64,000 nt of DNA from Methanosphaera stadtmanae (GTDB taxonomy: Archaea > Methanobacteriota > Methanobacteria > Methanobacteriales > Methanobacteriaceae): the NCBI GenBank assembly GCA_015062805.1, contig SUTQ01000001.1:220547-284546 (forward strand), in the 5' to 3' direction. Under the pieces are notes generated by a model. The model made no database searches, was not told the DNA's origin, and was given only the letters and a program-made list of their open reading frames with translations. Position numbers and translations under genes: made by a program. Shown here in pieces: positions 1 through 9,494 of this stretch (the stretch's first letter is position 1; each line of letters begins with the position of its first letter).

Positions 1-425
1 TTCCATTAATTAAAGAAGGATTATCTAAAGTAAATAAATCTGAAAAAGATTTTTCTTTTGCTGCTTATACGGCATGTAGTGTTGATGAAAATATCAGTGT
101 GGCTTATAAACAATCAAAAATTGTTGTTGCATTTATTATGGCTGGAGCACCGGACATTGTACTAGAACGTCATAATATTTCAAAGGATGCTGCAATAGCA
201 GTTAGGGAAGCATTAGCTAAATATGATTTTAAAACTGCTACCCGTTTAATTGATGAAAATATGGTAAATGCATTTAGTGTATGTGGAACTCCAACAAACA
301 TTCAGGAAAAAATTGAACAAATGGATAGTTTGGGTATTAATGAATTTGTTGTGGGTTCACCTATTGGTAAAGATAGGGTAAAATCTTTAAAATTATTGGG
401 AGATATAATTAATTCATATGATTAA
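1..425 (+). CDS. mer: F420-dependent methylenetetrahydromethanopterin reductase, C-terminal part
   Basis: This is the last ~140 residues of Mer, cut by the window edge; the frame is open from base 3 to the stop at 423-425. Mer reduces methylene-H4MPT to methyl-H4MPT with reduced F420 in the cytoplasm, a central step of methanogenesis from CO2. Recognisable features are the luciferase-like (bacterial luciferase superfamily) C-terminal segment with SVCGTPTNIQEKIEQM and the closing ...GINEFVVGSPIGKD block, which in this family closes the TIM barrel. The downstream RaSEA gene starts about 10 bases after the stop, so the two may be cotranscribed. Recognition rests on the family's C-terminal pattern; identity is fairly certain, the N-terminal half is not visible. 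Confidence 0.9.
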   Translation, partial: PLIKEGLSKVNKSEKDFSFAAYTACSVDENISVAYKQSKIVVAFIMAGAPDIVLERHNISKDAAIAVREALAKYDFKTATRLIDENMVNAFSVCGTPTNIQEKIEQMDSLGINEFVVGSPIGKDRVKSLKLLGDIINSYD

Positions 426-435
426 GGTTGTTTTT

Positions 436-1542
436 ATGAAAATTCAAGAGATTAATAAACAAATTAGAGAAAATGCAATTGAAAATATCATTAAAAAACG
501 AGAAAGAAAAAAAGAAAAAAAACCATTACAAGCATATGCTGCTAGTTGGGCAAATGAAGATAGATTATATGATTCAGTAGGTTATACTATTTTTATAGTT
601 TTACCAACAAGTGGTTGTGAATGGGCTACTAAAAGTGGTGGATGTACAATGTGCAGTTATATTGCGGATTCACCATTAACTGAAATTTCAGAAAAAAAAT
701 TAATAGAAATCTTTGATAAAGAATGGACTAAACAATTGGAGAAAACTGATATTTCCTCACATGAAAATGTTGCAATAAAAATATTTGTTTCAGGTAGTTT
801 TTTAAACAATAATGAAATTCCTGAAAAAGTACAAAATTATATTTTCAATGAATTTAACAAGTATGATCAAATTAAAGAGGTAATTATTGAATCAAAACCA
901 GAATACATTGAGGAAGATTCTTTAATTCGTTTAGCACAACTGATTCCTAATAAAATATTTGAAATTGGCATAGGTCTTGAAACATCCAATGAAGAAACTC
1001 GTTTAAATAAAATTAATAAAGGGATAACTAATAATTCATTTGAAAGATGTGTTTCTGTAATTAATTCAATAGAGGATTATGATATTCGAGCAAAAGCATA
1101 TCTCTTAGTAAAACCTATTTTAATCTCCGAAAAAGAAGCAATTAATGAATCAATTGAGTCAGCAAAATATGCTAAAGAGGTAGGTGTTAGACGATTAGCT
1201 TATTGTCCTGCTACTGTTCATGGAGGTACTATGATGGATTATCTGTGGAAAAGAGGTTCATATAATCCTCCTTGGATTTGGAGTTTAATAAAAATTATAA
1301 AGGAAGTTCGAAAAAATGTTGATATTCCAATGATTATGGATACTGCAGGTTATGGTACGCGGAGAGGACCTTATAATTGTAAACAATGTAATTCAAAACT
1401 TAAAAGCCTTATAATAAAATCAAATTTAGAGCAAAGTATCCCTGAAGAATTGGAAAATTTTAATTGTGAATGTAAAGAAAAATGGGAAGCTGATCTTGAA
1501 TTTTCTGATATCTTGAATTCTCCAACCAACCCCAAAAATTAA
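436..1542 (+). CDS. Archaeosine biosynthesis radical SAM protein RaSEA
   Basis: Radical SAM enzyme of the TIGR01210 type. In archaea RaSEA acts with ArcS on G15 of tRNA: ArcS attaches lysine to preQ0-tRNA and RaSEA cleaves the adduct to give archaeosine. The cluster-binding cysteines are seen around residues 55-70 in GCEWATKSGGCTMCSY (an Elp3-like C-x8-C-x2-C spacing). The C-terminus carries extra cysteines (NCKQCNSK and NCECKEKW) that could bind zinc. I chose ATG at 436 rather than the in-frame ATG at 418, which would overlap mer; an AAGGTTG sequence lies before 436. An ArcS-type gene is found at 51.0-51.9 kb in the same window, supporting the assignment. Confidence 0.88.
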   Translation: MKIQEINKQIRENAIENIIKKRERKKEKKPLQAYAASWANEDRLYDSVGYTIFIVLPTSGCEWATKSGGCTMCSYIADSPLTEISEKKLIEIFDKEWTKQLEKTDISSHENVAIKIFVSGSFLNNNEIPEKVQNYIFNEFNKYDQIKEVIIESKPEYIEEDSLIRLAQLIPNKIFEIGIGLETSNEETRLNKINKGITNNSFERCVSVINSIEDYDIRAKAYLLVKPILISEKEAINESIESAKYAKEVGVRRLAYCPATVHGGTMMDYLWKRGSYNPPWIWSLIKIIKEVRKNVDIPMIMDTAGYGTRRGPYNCKQCNSKLKSLIIKSNLEQSIPEELENFNCECKEKWEADLEFSDILNSPTNPKN

Positions 1543-1561
1543 AAAAAAAGTTATTGGGAAA

Positions 1562-2860
1562 TTATCCTAATATCTCTTTTATATCTTCTTCTGGTGTAGA
1601 AACTAATTTAAGATCAAAGTTTTCTACTAAAACACTTAAAATTGTTTCATCGACCCATGCAGGAAGAATAGGACCTATATGTATGTTTGTGAGTCCTAAT
1701 GATAATAAACTCCAAAGAATTGAAACTGCTTTTTGTTCCATCCAACTTAATACAAATGTTACAGGTAAATCATTTAATCCCATATCAAATAATTCAGTAA
1801 GTGCTGTTAATATTTCTGCTCCAACAATTGCATCATTACATTGTCCTAAATCAATTAATCTAGGTATGCCATCGATGTCTCCTAAATCTAAATCATTGAA
1901 TCTGTATTTTCCACAACCTACACATAAGATTACAGTATCTTCTGGTAATTGTTTTGCAAATTCAGTGAAGTAGTTCATTTCAGATTTATAAGGAACATCA
2001 CAACCACCCATTACGAAGAATTGTTTAATTTTTCCTCCAAGTACAGCTTCTTTAATGGTATCAGCGAGTGATAATACAGTGGTTTTTCCAAAACCTGTAG
2101 TATATGATGTTTTTTCTTCTTCTTCAAGTTCGGGTAATTCTAATGCTTGCTTTATAATATCTGAAAAATCATAATTTTTGATATGAGGAGTATTTGGTAA
2201 TTGAGCAATTCCTGATGTGTAAATACGTTCAGCATATGAATCTGCTGGAATTAATCCACAATTGGTTGTAACTAATATAGGGATATTGTATTTTGCAAAT
2301 ATTTCTTTTTGATCAATCCAAGATCCACCTAATTGACCTTTTAAATGTTCGTATTTTTTTAATTCTGGATATGCATGAGCTATTAACATTTCACTATGAG
2401 TATAAATATTAATATTTTTACCTTCGGTTTGTTTTAGTAATTCTTCTAAAACTTTTAAATCATGTCCTGTCACTAGGATACCATGTCCTTTACTTGCACC
2501 TTTACATACTTCAACAGGTTCTGGTTCACCATAATTTTCTATATGTGCTTTTTTAAGGCCGGCCATTGCTTTAATATTGATTTGACCTGCTTCCAATGCC
2601 ATATCAATATGATTTTGTACATCGAAATTTACATTAGTTAATGTTGTATATAATGCTTTTTCTAAAAATGCATTGATATCTTCATCATTTTCTCCAAATT
2701 CTCTCATTTGGTAAGCATAAGCTGCTATTCCTTTTATTGCAAATATTATGTTGTCTTGTAATCTAGCTAAAGTTTCATTTTTGCCACAAACACCAGCCAC
2801 AGTACATCCTTCTGCATTTACTGTTTGTGAGCATTGGTAACAGAACATATTGTTATTCAT
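1562..2860 (-). CDS. hcp: Hybrid cluster protein (hydroxylamine reductase), short class
   Basis: Cytoplasmic Hcp of 432 residues. The family carries a [4Fe-4S] and a hybrid Fe-S-O cluster and is linked to NO reduction, hydroxylamine reduction and nitrosative stress. The N-terminal cluster motif is visible as MFCYQCSQT...[10 protein letters not shown] (residues 5-27), and further conserved cysteines appear in [24 protein letters not shown] and CVGCGKYRF. The length matches the shorter class found in anaerobic archaea and clostridia rather than the ~550-residue class. AGGTGATTAA precedes the ATG. It is divergent from a TrmB-type regulator, with an inverted repeat between them, so that regulator may control it. 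Confidence 0.95.
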   Translation of the reverse strand: MNNNMFCYQCSQTVNAEGCTVAGVCGKNETLARLQDNIIFAIKGIAAYAYQMREFGENDEDINAFLEKALYTTLTNVNFDVQNHIDMALEAGQINIKAMAGLKKAHIENYGEPEPVEVCKGASKGHGILVTGHDLKVLEELLKQTEGKNINIYTHSEMLIAHAYPELKKYEHLKGQLGGSWIDQKEIFAKYNIPILVTTNCGLIPADSYAERIYTSGIAQLPNTPHIKNYDFSDIIKQALELPELEEEEKTSYTTGFGKTTVLSLADTIKEAVLGGKIKQFFVMGGCDVPYKSEMNYFTEFAKQLPEDTVILCVGCGKYRFNDLDLGDIDGIPRLIDLGQCNDAIVGAEILTALTELFDMGLNDLPVTFVLSWMEQKAVSILWSLLSLGLTNIHIGPILPAWVDETILSVLVENFDLKLVSTPEEDIKEILG

Positions 2861-2903
2861 TTAATCACCTATTTTTTTTATACTATTTCTTTTAAATAAA
2901 TAG

Positions 2904-2914
2904 CTATATAAAAA
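2904..2914 (-). promoter_or_regulatory. TATA box of hcp
   Basis: Read on the minus strand this is TTTTTATATAG, an archaeal TATA-like element about 45 bases before the hcp ATG. Transcription would start near 2880. Assigned by eye from sequence and spacing only. Confidence 0.45.
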
Positions 2915-2918
2915 TATG

Positions 2919-2933
2919 TCACTATGTTAGTGA
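2919..2933. promoter_or_regulatory. Inverted repeat between hcp and the divergent regulator
   Basis: TCACTA-TGT-TAGTGA is a perfect 6-3-6 inverted repeat in the divergent intergenic space. It lies directly upstream of the inferred hcp TATA box and could be an operator for the adjacent TrmB-type regulator. The palindrome is seen; its function is inferred. Confidence 0.5.
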
Positions 2934-2987
2934 AAATAGAAAAGTATTTTTATAATTGTAATAATACCACATAATAATGGTGAGAGT

Positions 2988-3740
2988 ATGGAAGAAATGA
3001 TTAATAAGTTAAAGTTAATGGGTTTAACAGAATATGAATCTAAAGTTTATTTGTCATTAGCATATCTACTTTCTGGAAATGCAGATGAAATAAGTAAACA
3101 TTCAAACGTTCCTAGGTCAAAAGTATATGCAGTTTTAGAAAATTTGCATGTAAAGGGGATGATCAGTATTAAAATGGGAAGACCAATCGAATATTATATG
3201 TTACCACCAAATGAAACATTTAAAAAATATAAGGAGCAAATTATCAAGAATTTGGATTATTTGGAAGAAAATATTACTCAATTATATGAAAGTAAGCTTC
3301 CAAGTGTAAATACTCCTATAATTTCTATAGAAGACAAAGAAAATATTTTGGAAAAGCAATATTTCTTAATTAAAAAAACAGAATCAGTAATTTATTTTAG
3401 GATAGGTTTTATTATTCCTTCTGAATTATCAAAATTTAAAAAACAACTGGTCTATCTATTAAAAAAAGGAATCAAAGTTAAAATATTGGCTGTTAGACAA
3501 TTTACATATAATAACAAAGTTTATAATCTTGAAAAAGAATTAAAAGATATTCCACTTGAAATAAAATATATGAATTTACCTGCAGCACAACTAGTAATTA
3601 GTGATAATAAAGAAATGATTTTGGTTTTCACAGAATATTCGAATAATAAAATCAATGATAAGAATATGATAGGTTTATATAACGCATATCCCACTATAAT
3701 TTATAGTTATGTATCTTCATTTGAAAAGCATTTTGTTTAA
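2988..3740 (+). CDS. TrmB-family transcriptional regulator
   Basis: 250 residues with an N-terminal winged helix ([15 protein letters not shown]..., [14 protein letters not shown], residues ~12-60) typical of TrmB/Sugar_trans_reg proteins, followed by a short coiled region and a C-terminal PLD-like ligand domain (~110-250). Family members are sugar or redox/stress regulators in archaea. GGTGA at 2978-2982 supports the ATG at 2988. It is divergent from hcp, which makes a local regulator of nitrosative or oxidative stress response a reasonable guess. The gene converges with the DUF89 gene, the two stop codons overlapping by 4 bases. Confidence 0.85.
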   Translation: MEEMINKLKLMGLTEYESKVYLSLAYLLSGNADEISKHSNVPRSKVYAVLENLHVKGMISIKMGRPIEYYMLPPNETFKKYKEQIIKNLDYLEENITQLYESKLPSVNTPIISIEDKENILEKQYFLIKKTESVIYFRIGFIIPSELSKFKKQLVYLLKKGIKVKILAVRQFTYNNKVYNLEKELKDIPLEIKYMNLPAAQLVISDNKEMILVFTEYSNNKINDKNMIGLYNAYPTIIYSYVSSFEKHFV

Positions 3741-4609
3741 TTTGTTAAATATTTCTTTAAGATTACTGGACTTCTAATAGGAACGCCTATTTCTCTAGAG
3801 ATTACATTGCATTTTACAGTCAATAAAAAATAGACTGGTGTTTTAAGGTACATTTCGGTTAAACCTTCATAATTACCCATTCCTTTACTAATGATTAAAT
3901 CTACTGAGTTCATATATTCTTTAAGTTCATTGGAGATATAATCTTTTACAACACCTACTGAAGAAGCACCAATACTTATAATTTCTGCATATTTTTCTAA
4001 TTTTAACTTTTTTGCATCTGAAACTATTGCATCATTAATTATTGGATTTTCTTTTAAAGCTAAAATTATATTTACATCATACTCTTCTTTAATTTTTTTA
4101 ATTAATAGTTTATCAAAAACTATCTCCCCACCATTATCTGTTAAATATAATATTGTTTTTGCATTATGTAAATCGTTTTCCAATATTTCCCTATCATTTA
4201 TAGCAGGTTTTATGGTAAGTTGATTTTTTATTAATAATTCCATATCAGTATTTTCGTCTAATGCTCCAAAATCTATGATATTTCCAGCTACGGCAATTTT
4301 TATATAATTTTCTAGGCTGTCATCTTTTTCAAGAAGTTCCTTAATCATAGGGATTAGTTTTTCAGCTACCTGATTACCTTCTTCTCTTAATTCTTTATAA
4401 GGATCATTATTATTTGTTTCTTTCATTATCAAGTGATGTAAATCAGTTCCTAATTTGTTTGAATTGATATTTTTTTTAAAATTAGTATTCATATATTCTA
4501 AAACTTTCAATGTTACATCCATTCTTTTTTCATAATCTTCAGTTGCATGTTCTATTGCTTCACGAGATTGTCTTAACATGCAAGATGCACATTCATAATT
4601 GACTTTCAC
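3737..4609 (-). CDS. DUF89 / ARMT1-like family protein (predicted damage-control phosphatase)
   Basis: About 290 residues of the DUF89 family, metal-dependent phosphatases thought to remove damaged or excess phosphometabolites. Visible features are the N-terminal cysteine pair in [10 protein letters not shown], the conserved aspartate/asparagine segment [10 protein letters not shown] (~100) and [12 protein letters not shown] (~165), and [10 protein letters not shown] near 240, all typical of the fold. An in-frame TTG at 4624 is possible, but GGAG lies 9 bases before GTG 4609, and starting there gives the usual short MKVNYEC N-terminus. The archaeal subfamily has no defined substrate that I know of. 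Confidence 0.85.
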   Translation of the reverse strand: MKVNYECASCMLRQSREAIEHATEDYEKRMDVTLKVLEYMNTNFKKNINSNKLGTDLHHLIMKETNNNDPYKELREEGNQVAEKLIPMIKELLEKDDSLENYIKIAVAGNIIDFGALDENTDMELLIKNQLTIKPAINDREILENDLHNAKTILYLTDNGGEIVFDKLLIKKIKEEYDVNIILALKENPIINDAIVSDAKKLKLEKYAEIISIGASSVGVVKDYISNELKEYMNSVDLIISKGMGNYEGLTEMYLKTPVYFLLTVKCNVISREIGVPIRSPVILKKYLTN

Positions 4610-4751
4610 TATTTCGAACTCCAATAGTTATATTTCTTTTTTTGTTTCTATTAATTAATTTAAGTTTTGAAAATTTTAATTAATAACTTTTTAATATTTA
4701 TAATTTCAATATTTTTAATTCATTAATATTCTATGGTTACGGAAAGAAATA

Positions 4752-4769
4752 ATATAACTGGTGTTATAT
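4752..4769. promoter_or_regulatory. Palindrome at the TATA region of the flavoprotein gene
   Basis: ATATAAC-TGGT-GTTATAT is a perfect inverted repeat with 7-base arms. It overlaps the likely TATA box of the following gene (TTATATATTT, about 4764-4773). A repressor bound here would block TBP; this is inference. Confidence 0.5.
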
Positions 4770-4809
4770 ATTTATTAAATGAACTATAAATATATTAATG
4801 GTGATTAAT

Positions 4810-5361
4810 ATGAAAATAGTAGGAATAAACACTAGTCCTAGAGAAGTTAGTAACTGTAAAATAGCTTTAGAAAAAGCTTTAGAAGCAGCAGAAGCAGAAG
4901 GGGCAGAAACTCAACTTATTGACTCAAACAAATTAAATATTTCAGCATGTCAAGGAGATAACTATTGTAAAGCTCACGAAGGAAAATGTGCAATTGATGA
5001 TGATATGACTCAAATTTATCAAGCTATTGAAGAAGCAGACGGAATTATATTCTCAATACCTGTTTATTTCTTTGATATAAATGCACAAATGAAATTAATC
5101 ATTGACAGATTATACTCCTACTTCCAATCTTCATTTATGGAAAAATTTGCTAGTAAAAAAGTTTCATTCATTGTATCTCAAGGAACACCGGATCCAGATG
5201 CATTTAAAGCAGGATTAGAAATTCAATTCAACGCATTCAAATTTTTAGGTTTCCAAACAGTAGATTTAGTTGTTTTATCAGATAACAATGTTCCCGGAGC
5301 AATTAATGAAAAAGAAGATCAATTAGCACAAGCTGCAGAAGTTGGAAAAAACATTTTATAA
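4810..5361 (+). CDS. Flavodoxin-family / NADPH-dependent FMN reductase-like protein
   Basis: 183-residue protein of the iron-sulfur-flavoprotein/NADPH-dependent FMN reductase superfamily. It begins MKIVGINTSPREVSN (FMN phosphate loop), and has the cysteine-bearing stretch CQGDNYCKAHEGKCAIDDDM at residues ~50-68 followed by GIIFSIPVYFFDINAQMK, the usual flavin-contact region. These enzymes act in cytosolic electron transfer, often in oxygen or radical defence in methanogens. I chose ATG 4810 because GGTGAT at 4800-4805 sits right before it; an upstream in-frame ATG at 4798 overlaps that site. Exact electron donor and acceptor are unknown. Confidence 0.85.
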   Translation: MKIVGINTSPREVSNCKIALEKALEAAEAEGAETQLIDSNKLNISACQGDNYCKAHEGKCAIDDDMTQIYQAIEEADGIIFSIPVYFFDINAQMKLIIDRLYSYFQSSFMEKFASKKVSFIVSQGTPDPDAFKAGLEIQFNAFKFLGFQTVDLVVLSDNNVPGAINEKEDQLAQAAEVGKNIL

Positions 5362-5532
5362 TTATTTAATCTTTAACCTTCCCTTTTATATTATTTTTTT
5401 TTATTATAAATTATTTTTATCATTATTAATTATTAAGAAAATATAAGTATTCTGAATTTTAAAAATATTATTATAATATATAATTTTTATTTCAACTTCT
5501 ATTTTATTAATGCATTTTATGGGGAGAAAAAC

Positions 5533-6933
5533 GTGCAAGACGAATTGCAAGATAAATGTGGAATTATAGGGATATATTCTTTTGAGGAGTCAGTAGATGT
5601 TGCTTCATGGATATATTCTGGATTATATACTTTACAGCATAGAGGACAAGAATCTGCTGGTATAAGTGTTTTAAAAGAAGGACGAATTAATACACATGTA
5701 GGTATGGGTTTAGTATCTGATGTGTTTGATAAGGATTTAATTGATATTTTGAATGGAAATGTAGGAATAGGGCATGTAAGATATTCTACAACAGGTGAAT
5801 CTCTTGTTGAAAATTGTCAACCTTTTGTAGAACATGAAGATGATATAATAATTGCTTTTGCTCATAATGGTGATTTTGTAAATTCAAGATTACTTCGTGA
5901 AGAATTGGTAGATTCTGGATTTGAGTTTAGATCCACTACAGATTCTGAAGTTATTTGTCATATGATTATTGATGAATATAACAAAACAAAAGATGCTATT
6001 GATGCAATTCAAAACACTTGTCAAAAATTAATAGGTTCATATTCTTTTGTTGCCGTTATTAATGGCGTATTATATGCTGTAAGAGATCCTTTGGGAATGA
6101 AACCATTGTCTTTGGGTAGGAGTGATAATTTTGTAGTTCTAGCATCTGAAACGGTTGCTTTTGATTCATTAGATATTGAATATGAAAGATCTATTGAACC
6201 TGGCGAAATTTTAGAAATTGATGGTAAAAAAGAAACTAGTCATAAAATGCCAACACCTAACCATACTGCAAATTGTATGTTCGAATATCTTTATTTTGCT
6301 AGGCCGGATAGTATAATATTTGATAAAAGTGTTTATGAAGTACGTTTGAATATTGGAAAACGTTTAGCACAAGAATATCCAATTGATGCTGATGTAGTAA
6401 TTGCTGTTCCTGATTCATCTATCCCCGCCACATTAGCTTATGCTAGAGAATCAGGAATTCCATACGCAGAAGGTTTAATTAAAAATCGTTATGTTGGAAG
6501 AACATTTATCATGCCTACACAAAAAGATAGGAATACTGCTGTTAAATTAAAAATGAATACTGTTGAATCCGTTTTAAAAGATAAACGAGTAATAGTCATA
6601 GATGATAGTGTAGTCAGAGGAACAACATCTCAAACTATAATAAAAATGATTAGAAGTGCTGGTGCTAAAGAAGTTCATTTATTAATTGGTTGTCCAGAAA
6701 TTATATCTCCATGTTATTATGGTATAGCTATGGCAACTAAAGAAGAATTGTTGGCAGTAGATAGAACTAACGAGGAAATTAGGGATTTAATTGGTGTTGA
6801 TTCAATTGGATATATTAGTATTGAAGGATTAGTGGAATCAATTGGTACACCAAGAAAAGATTTATGTTTAGGTTGTATTACGGAAGAATATCCTACTATT
6901 ATACCTCCTGAATTATATGATAAAGAAGAATAA
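5533..6933 (+). CDS. purF: Amidophosphoribosyltransferase (glutamine PRPP amidotransferase)
   Basis: First enzyme of de novo purine synthesis: glutamine + PRPP give phosphoribosylamine. It has an N-terminal class II glutaminase with nucleophile Cys9 in DKCGIIGIYS after an eight-residue propeptide, and the motifs LQHRGQESAG and GIGHVRYST. A C-terminal phosphoribosyltransferase domain carries the PRPP loop VIVIDDSVVRGTTS around residues 353-366. Late cysteines (LCLGCITEEYP) and mid-protein ones resemble the Fe-S-type PurF. The start codon is GTG with GGGGAG just upstream. A 466-residue length is normal. Confidence 0.97.
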   Translation: MQDELQDKCGIIGIYSFEESVDVASWIYSGLYTLQHRGQESAGISVLKEGRINTHVGMGLVSDVFDKDLIDILNGNVGIGHVRYSTTGESLVENCQPFVEHEDDIIIAFAHNGDFVNSRLLREELVDSGFEFRSTTDSEVICHMIIDEYNKTKDAIDAIQNTCQKLIGSYSFVAVINGVLYAVRDPLGMKPLSLGRSDNFVVLASETVAFDSLDIEYERSIEPGEILEIDGKKETSHKMPTPNHTANCMFEYLYFARPDSIIFDKSVYEVRLNIGKRLAQEYPIDADVVIAVPDSSIPATLAYARESGIPYAEGLIKNRYVGRTFIMPTQKDRNTAVKLKMNTVESVLKDKRVIVIDDSVVRGTTSQTIIKMIRSAGAKEVHLLIGCPEIISPCYYGIAMATKEELLAVDRTNEEIRDLIGVDSIGYISIEGLVESIGTPRKDLCLGCITEEYPTIIPPELYDKEE

Positions 6934-6971
6934 TTCTTCATCTTTTTTTATATTTTTTTTATGTGGTTTAA

Positions 6972-8183
6972 ATGGTTGAATTATTAGCTCCTGCAAGGGA
7001 TAAACGTTCAGTTAGTGCTGCAATTAATAACAATGCTGATTCAGTTTATGTTGGTATAACAGATTATAATATGAGAGCAAATGTTGCTAATATAGAGTTA
7101 AGTGATATTGGAGAAATATCAAAGCAATGTCATGATAATGATAAAAAATTGTATGTTTGCACAAATACTATAGTTTCAGATTATCAATTAGAAAAATATA
7201 AAAAGCAACTAAATAAATTAGAAGAATATGAAGTCGATGCATTAATTATTTCAGATATGGGTATGCTAAATATTGCAAATAAACATGAGATACCTATACA
7301 TTTAAGTGTTCAAGCAAATGTAACTAATTCTGAAGCGTTAAAAGTATATAAAGAACTTGGAGTTACCAGAGCTGTATTATCAAGAGAATTATCTTTAGAA
7401 GATATTAAAAATATTAAAAGAAGTTCTCCAATAGAAATTGAAACTTTTGTTCATGGTGCAATGTGTGTTGCAATATCTGGAAGATGTTTTTTAAGTTCTT
7501 ATTTTTATGATCGGAATGCAAATTGTGGGGAATGTTTACAACCATGTAGACAAGAATGGATTCTAAATTCTACAGAAGAAAAACAATTGATTTTATCCCA
7601 ACCTGAAGATAATGATATAGAAAAATCAAGATTACTCAGTCCTAAAGATATGTGTATGATAGAACATATTCCTGAGTTAATTGAAGCTGGAATAGATGCT
7701 TTTAAAATAGAAGGGCGAGCACGAGCACCAGATTATGTTTCAACAGTAACTAATTGTTATTCAGATGCCATAAAATTATATGAAAATGGTTTGTGGGATC
7801 AATCATCTAAGGAATTAATTCCTAAATGGAAAGAAGAATTAAAATCAGTTTTCAATAGAGGTTTTGATACAGGATTTTATTTCAGAACCCCTAAAGAAAC
7901 TAGTTTGGATAATCAAGCGACTTATAAGAAGGTAGACATAGGTCAAGTCACAAATTTTTATAAAAAAATTAATGTTGCGGAAATAAAATTGTGGGATACT
8001 TTAGAAGTAGGGGATACAATAATTATCCAAGGAAATAAAACCGGTAGTGTAAGTGAAAAAGTTTCATCAATGCAAATTGACGGAAAAAATATTGACAAAG
8101 TAAGTAATTATTCTGTAGGAATTAAACTAGAAAATGTTGTACGTGAAAATGATCATGTATATAAAAAAGTTTTACTAAATTAA
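6972..8183 (+). CDS. Peptidase U32 family protein (TrhP/RlhA-like)
   Basis: 403 residues of the U32 family. Bacterial members now known as TrhP and RlhA act in hydroxylation of tRNA or rRNA rather than proteolysis; the archaeal substrate is not established. Family hallmarks are LLAPARDKRSVSAAINN at the start, the signature FVHGAMCVAISGRCFLSS (~155-172), the cysteine cluster CGECLQPCRQEW (~185), and FKIEGRARAPDYV (~240). The remaining C-terminal ~90 residues look like the beta-barrel extension often seen. It follows purF by under 40 bases across a T-rich stretch that may terminate purF transcription. Confidence 0.88.
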   Translation: MVELLAPARDKRSVSAAINNNADSVYVGITDYNMRANVANIELSDIGEISKQCHDNDKKLYVCTNTIVSDYQLEKYKKQLNKLEEYEVDALIISDMGMLNIANKHEIPIHLSVQANVTNSEALKVYKELGVTRAVLSRELSLEDIKNIKRSSPIEIETFVHGAMCVAISGRCFLSSYFYDRNANCGECLQPCRQEWILNSTEEKQLILSQPEDNDIEKSRLLSPKDMCMIEHIPELIEAGIDAFKIEGRARAPDYVSTVTNCYSDAIKLYENGLWDQSSKELIPKWKEELKSVFNRGFDTGFYFRTPKETSLDNQATYKKVDIGQVTNFYKKINVAEIKLWDTLEVGDTIIIQGNKTGSVSEKVSSMQIDGKNIDKVSNYSVGIKLENVVRENDHVYKKVLLN

Positions 8184-8194
8184 ACGGTGATATA

Positions 8195-8980
8195 ATGGTT
8201 AAAAAAATAGCAATTTATGGTAAGGGAGGTATTGGAAAATCCACTACAGTTTCAAATATGGCTGCCGCATATGGTGGGGATACATTTGTAATTGGGTGTG
8301 ATCCTAAATCTGATACAACTAGGACTTTAGTTGGAAAAAGGATTCCAACAATCTTGGATACAATTAAAAAAAGCAAAGAACCCCTTTTTGAAGATATAGT
8401 TTATGAAGGATTTAATAATACTTTATGTGTTGAAGCTGGAGGTCCTGAACCTGGTGTAGGATGTGCAGGTAGGGGTGTTATCGTTGCAATGAAACTATTG
8501 AATAAAATATCCGCATTTAAAAGTAATCCGGAACTTGTTATATATGATGTTTTGGGTGATGTGGTTTGTGGTGGTTTTAGTGTTCCTTTACGTGAAGATT
8601 ATGCGGATGAGGTATATATTGTAACTAGTGGGGAGTATATGTCATTATATGCTGCTAACAACATTGCAAAGGGTGTTCGTAAGCTTAATGGAAAATTGGG
8701 AGGTATAATTTGTAATTGTAGAAATGTTAAAGATGAAATTGAAATTGTAACAGAATTTGCTTCTTTAATTTCAAGTAAAGTTATAAGTGTAATTCCACGT
8801 AGTGATTTGGTTCAAAAAAGTGAATATAACGCTTCAACAGTTTTAGAAATGTTTCCAAATTCAGAACAAGCAGATATATACAGGGAACTAGTCTCTAGGA
8901 TTGTTAATAATGAATCTTTTTCAATTCCTACTCCGATGACAGTTGAAGAATTTGAAACATTTTTCCATAAATATGTTTAA
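8195..8980 (+). CDS. cfbC: NifH-like reductase component of F430 biosynthesis (CfbC)
   Basis: Nitrogenase-reductase homologue of 261 residues. In methanogens CfbC feeds electrons, with ATP hydrolysis, to CfbD for reductive cyclisation of Ni-sirohydrochlorin a,c-diamide on the path to coenzyme F430. The sequence shows a P-loop YGKGGIGKSTTVSNM (residues 8-22), the switch-region cysteine in GPEPGVGCAGRG (~96) and the second cluster cysteine in DVLGDVVCGGF (~130), so it can bridge a [4Fe-4S] in a dimer. It stands alone without cfbD or nifDK nearby, as expected for a non-nitrogen-fixing methanogen. GGTGAT precedes the ATG. Confidence 0.9.
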   Translation: MVKKIAIYGKGGIGKSTTVSNMAAAYGGDTFVIGCDPKSDTTRTLVGKRIPTILDTIKKSKEPLFEDIVYEGFNNTLCVEAGGPEPGVGCAGRGVIVAMKLLNKISAFKSNPELVIYDVLGDVVCGGFSVPLREDYADEVYIVTSGEYMSLYAANNIAKGVRKLNGKLGGIICNCRNVKDEIEIVTEFASLISSKVISVIPRSDLVQKSEYNASTVLEMFPNSEQADIYRELVSRIVNNESFSIPTPMTVEEFETFFHKYV

Positions 8981-9432
8981 TTATTGTTAAACCAGTAATA
9001 TGGTTTATAACCTATTTTTTTATAAGAGTTAATACTATTTTTTATGGCATTTTCATATGACTTAAAATAATATAAATGGGACCTACAATTACAATCAGAA
9101 CAACCAAAAAGTTCTATATATTCATCCGACTTTTTGTTTATTTCAGCAGATATCGCACATTCAATCTTTTCTATTGAGTATGTGTATATCACTTCATCTA
9201 ATTGTGTGTTTTTATTTAATAATAAATAATCAATATGCCAATGTTTTTTCTTATTTTTAGAGATATGTCTTTCTATCCTTTTTGTCAAAGAATTTAATGC
9301 TGAACCAACATAAACATAGTATCCCTTTTGAAAAAAGATTTTACCTTTGGCACCAATTTTAATATTCGAATCTTCTTTTATAGAAATTATTAAACAATAA
9401 TTACCCTTGTTTTCATTGTTTTTTTTATCCAT
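8977..9432 (-). CDS. DUF123 GIY-YIG-like protein
   Basis: 151 residues of the DUF123 family, a GIY-YIG-nuclease-like fold found alone or fused to endonuclease III in archaea. The pattern YYVYVGSALNSLTKRIERH followed by KKHWHIDYLL (residues ~33-75) is characteristic; two cysteine motifs near 115-118 (FGCSDCNCRSHL) may bind metal. It could act in DNA processing, but no activity is proven for the family. It converges with cfbC, overlapping by 4 bases at the stops. Confidence 0.82.
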   Translation of the reverse strand: MDKKNNENKGNYCLIISIKEDSNIKIGAKGKIFFQKGYYVYVGSALNSLTKRIERHISKNKKKHWHIDYLLLNKNTQLDEVIYTYSIEKIECAISAEINKKSDEYIELFGCSDCNCRSHLYYFKSYENAIKNSINSYKKIGYKPYYWFNNN

Positions 9433-9494
9433 AAATTACACTTTTTATAGTTTATAAATCAATATAATAATTAATTAGTATCTATGGTGAGTAT

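Noticed and set aside
1554-1973. 139-codon plus-strand frame
   Set aside because: Antisense to hcp, which has clear cluster motifs over the same bases.
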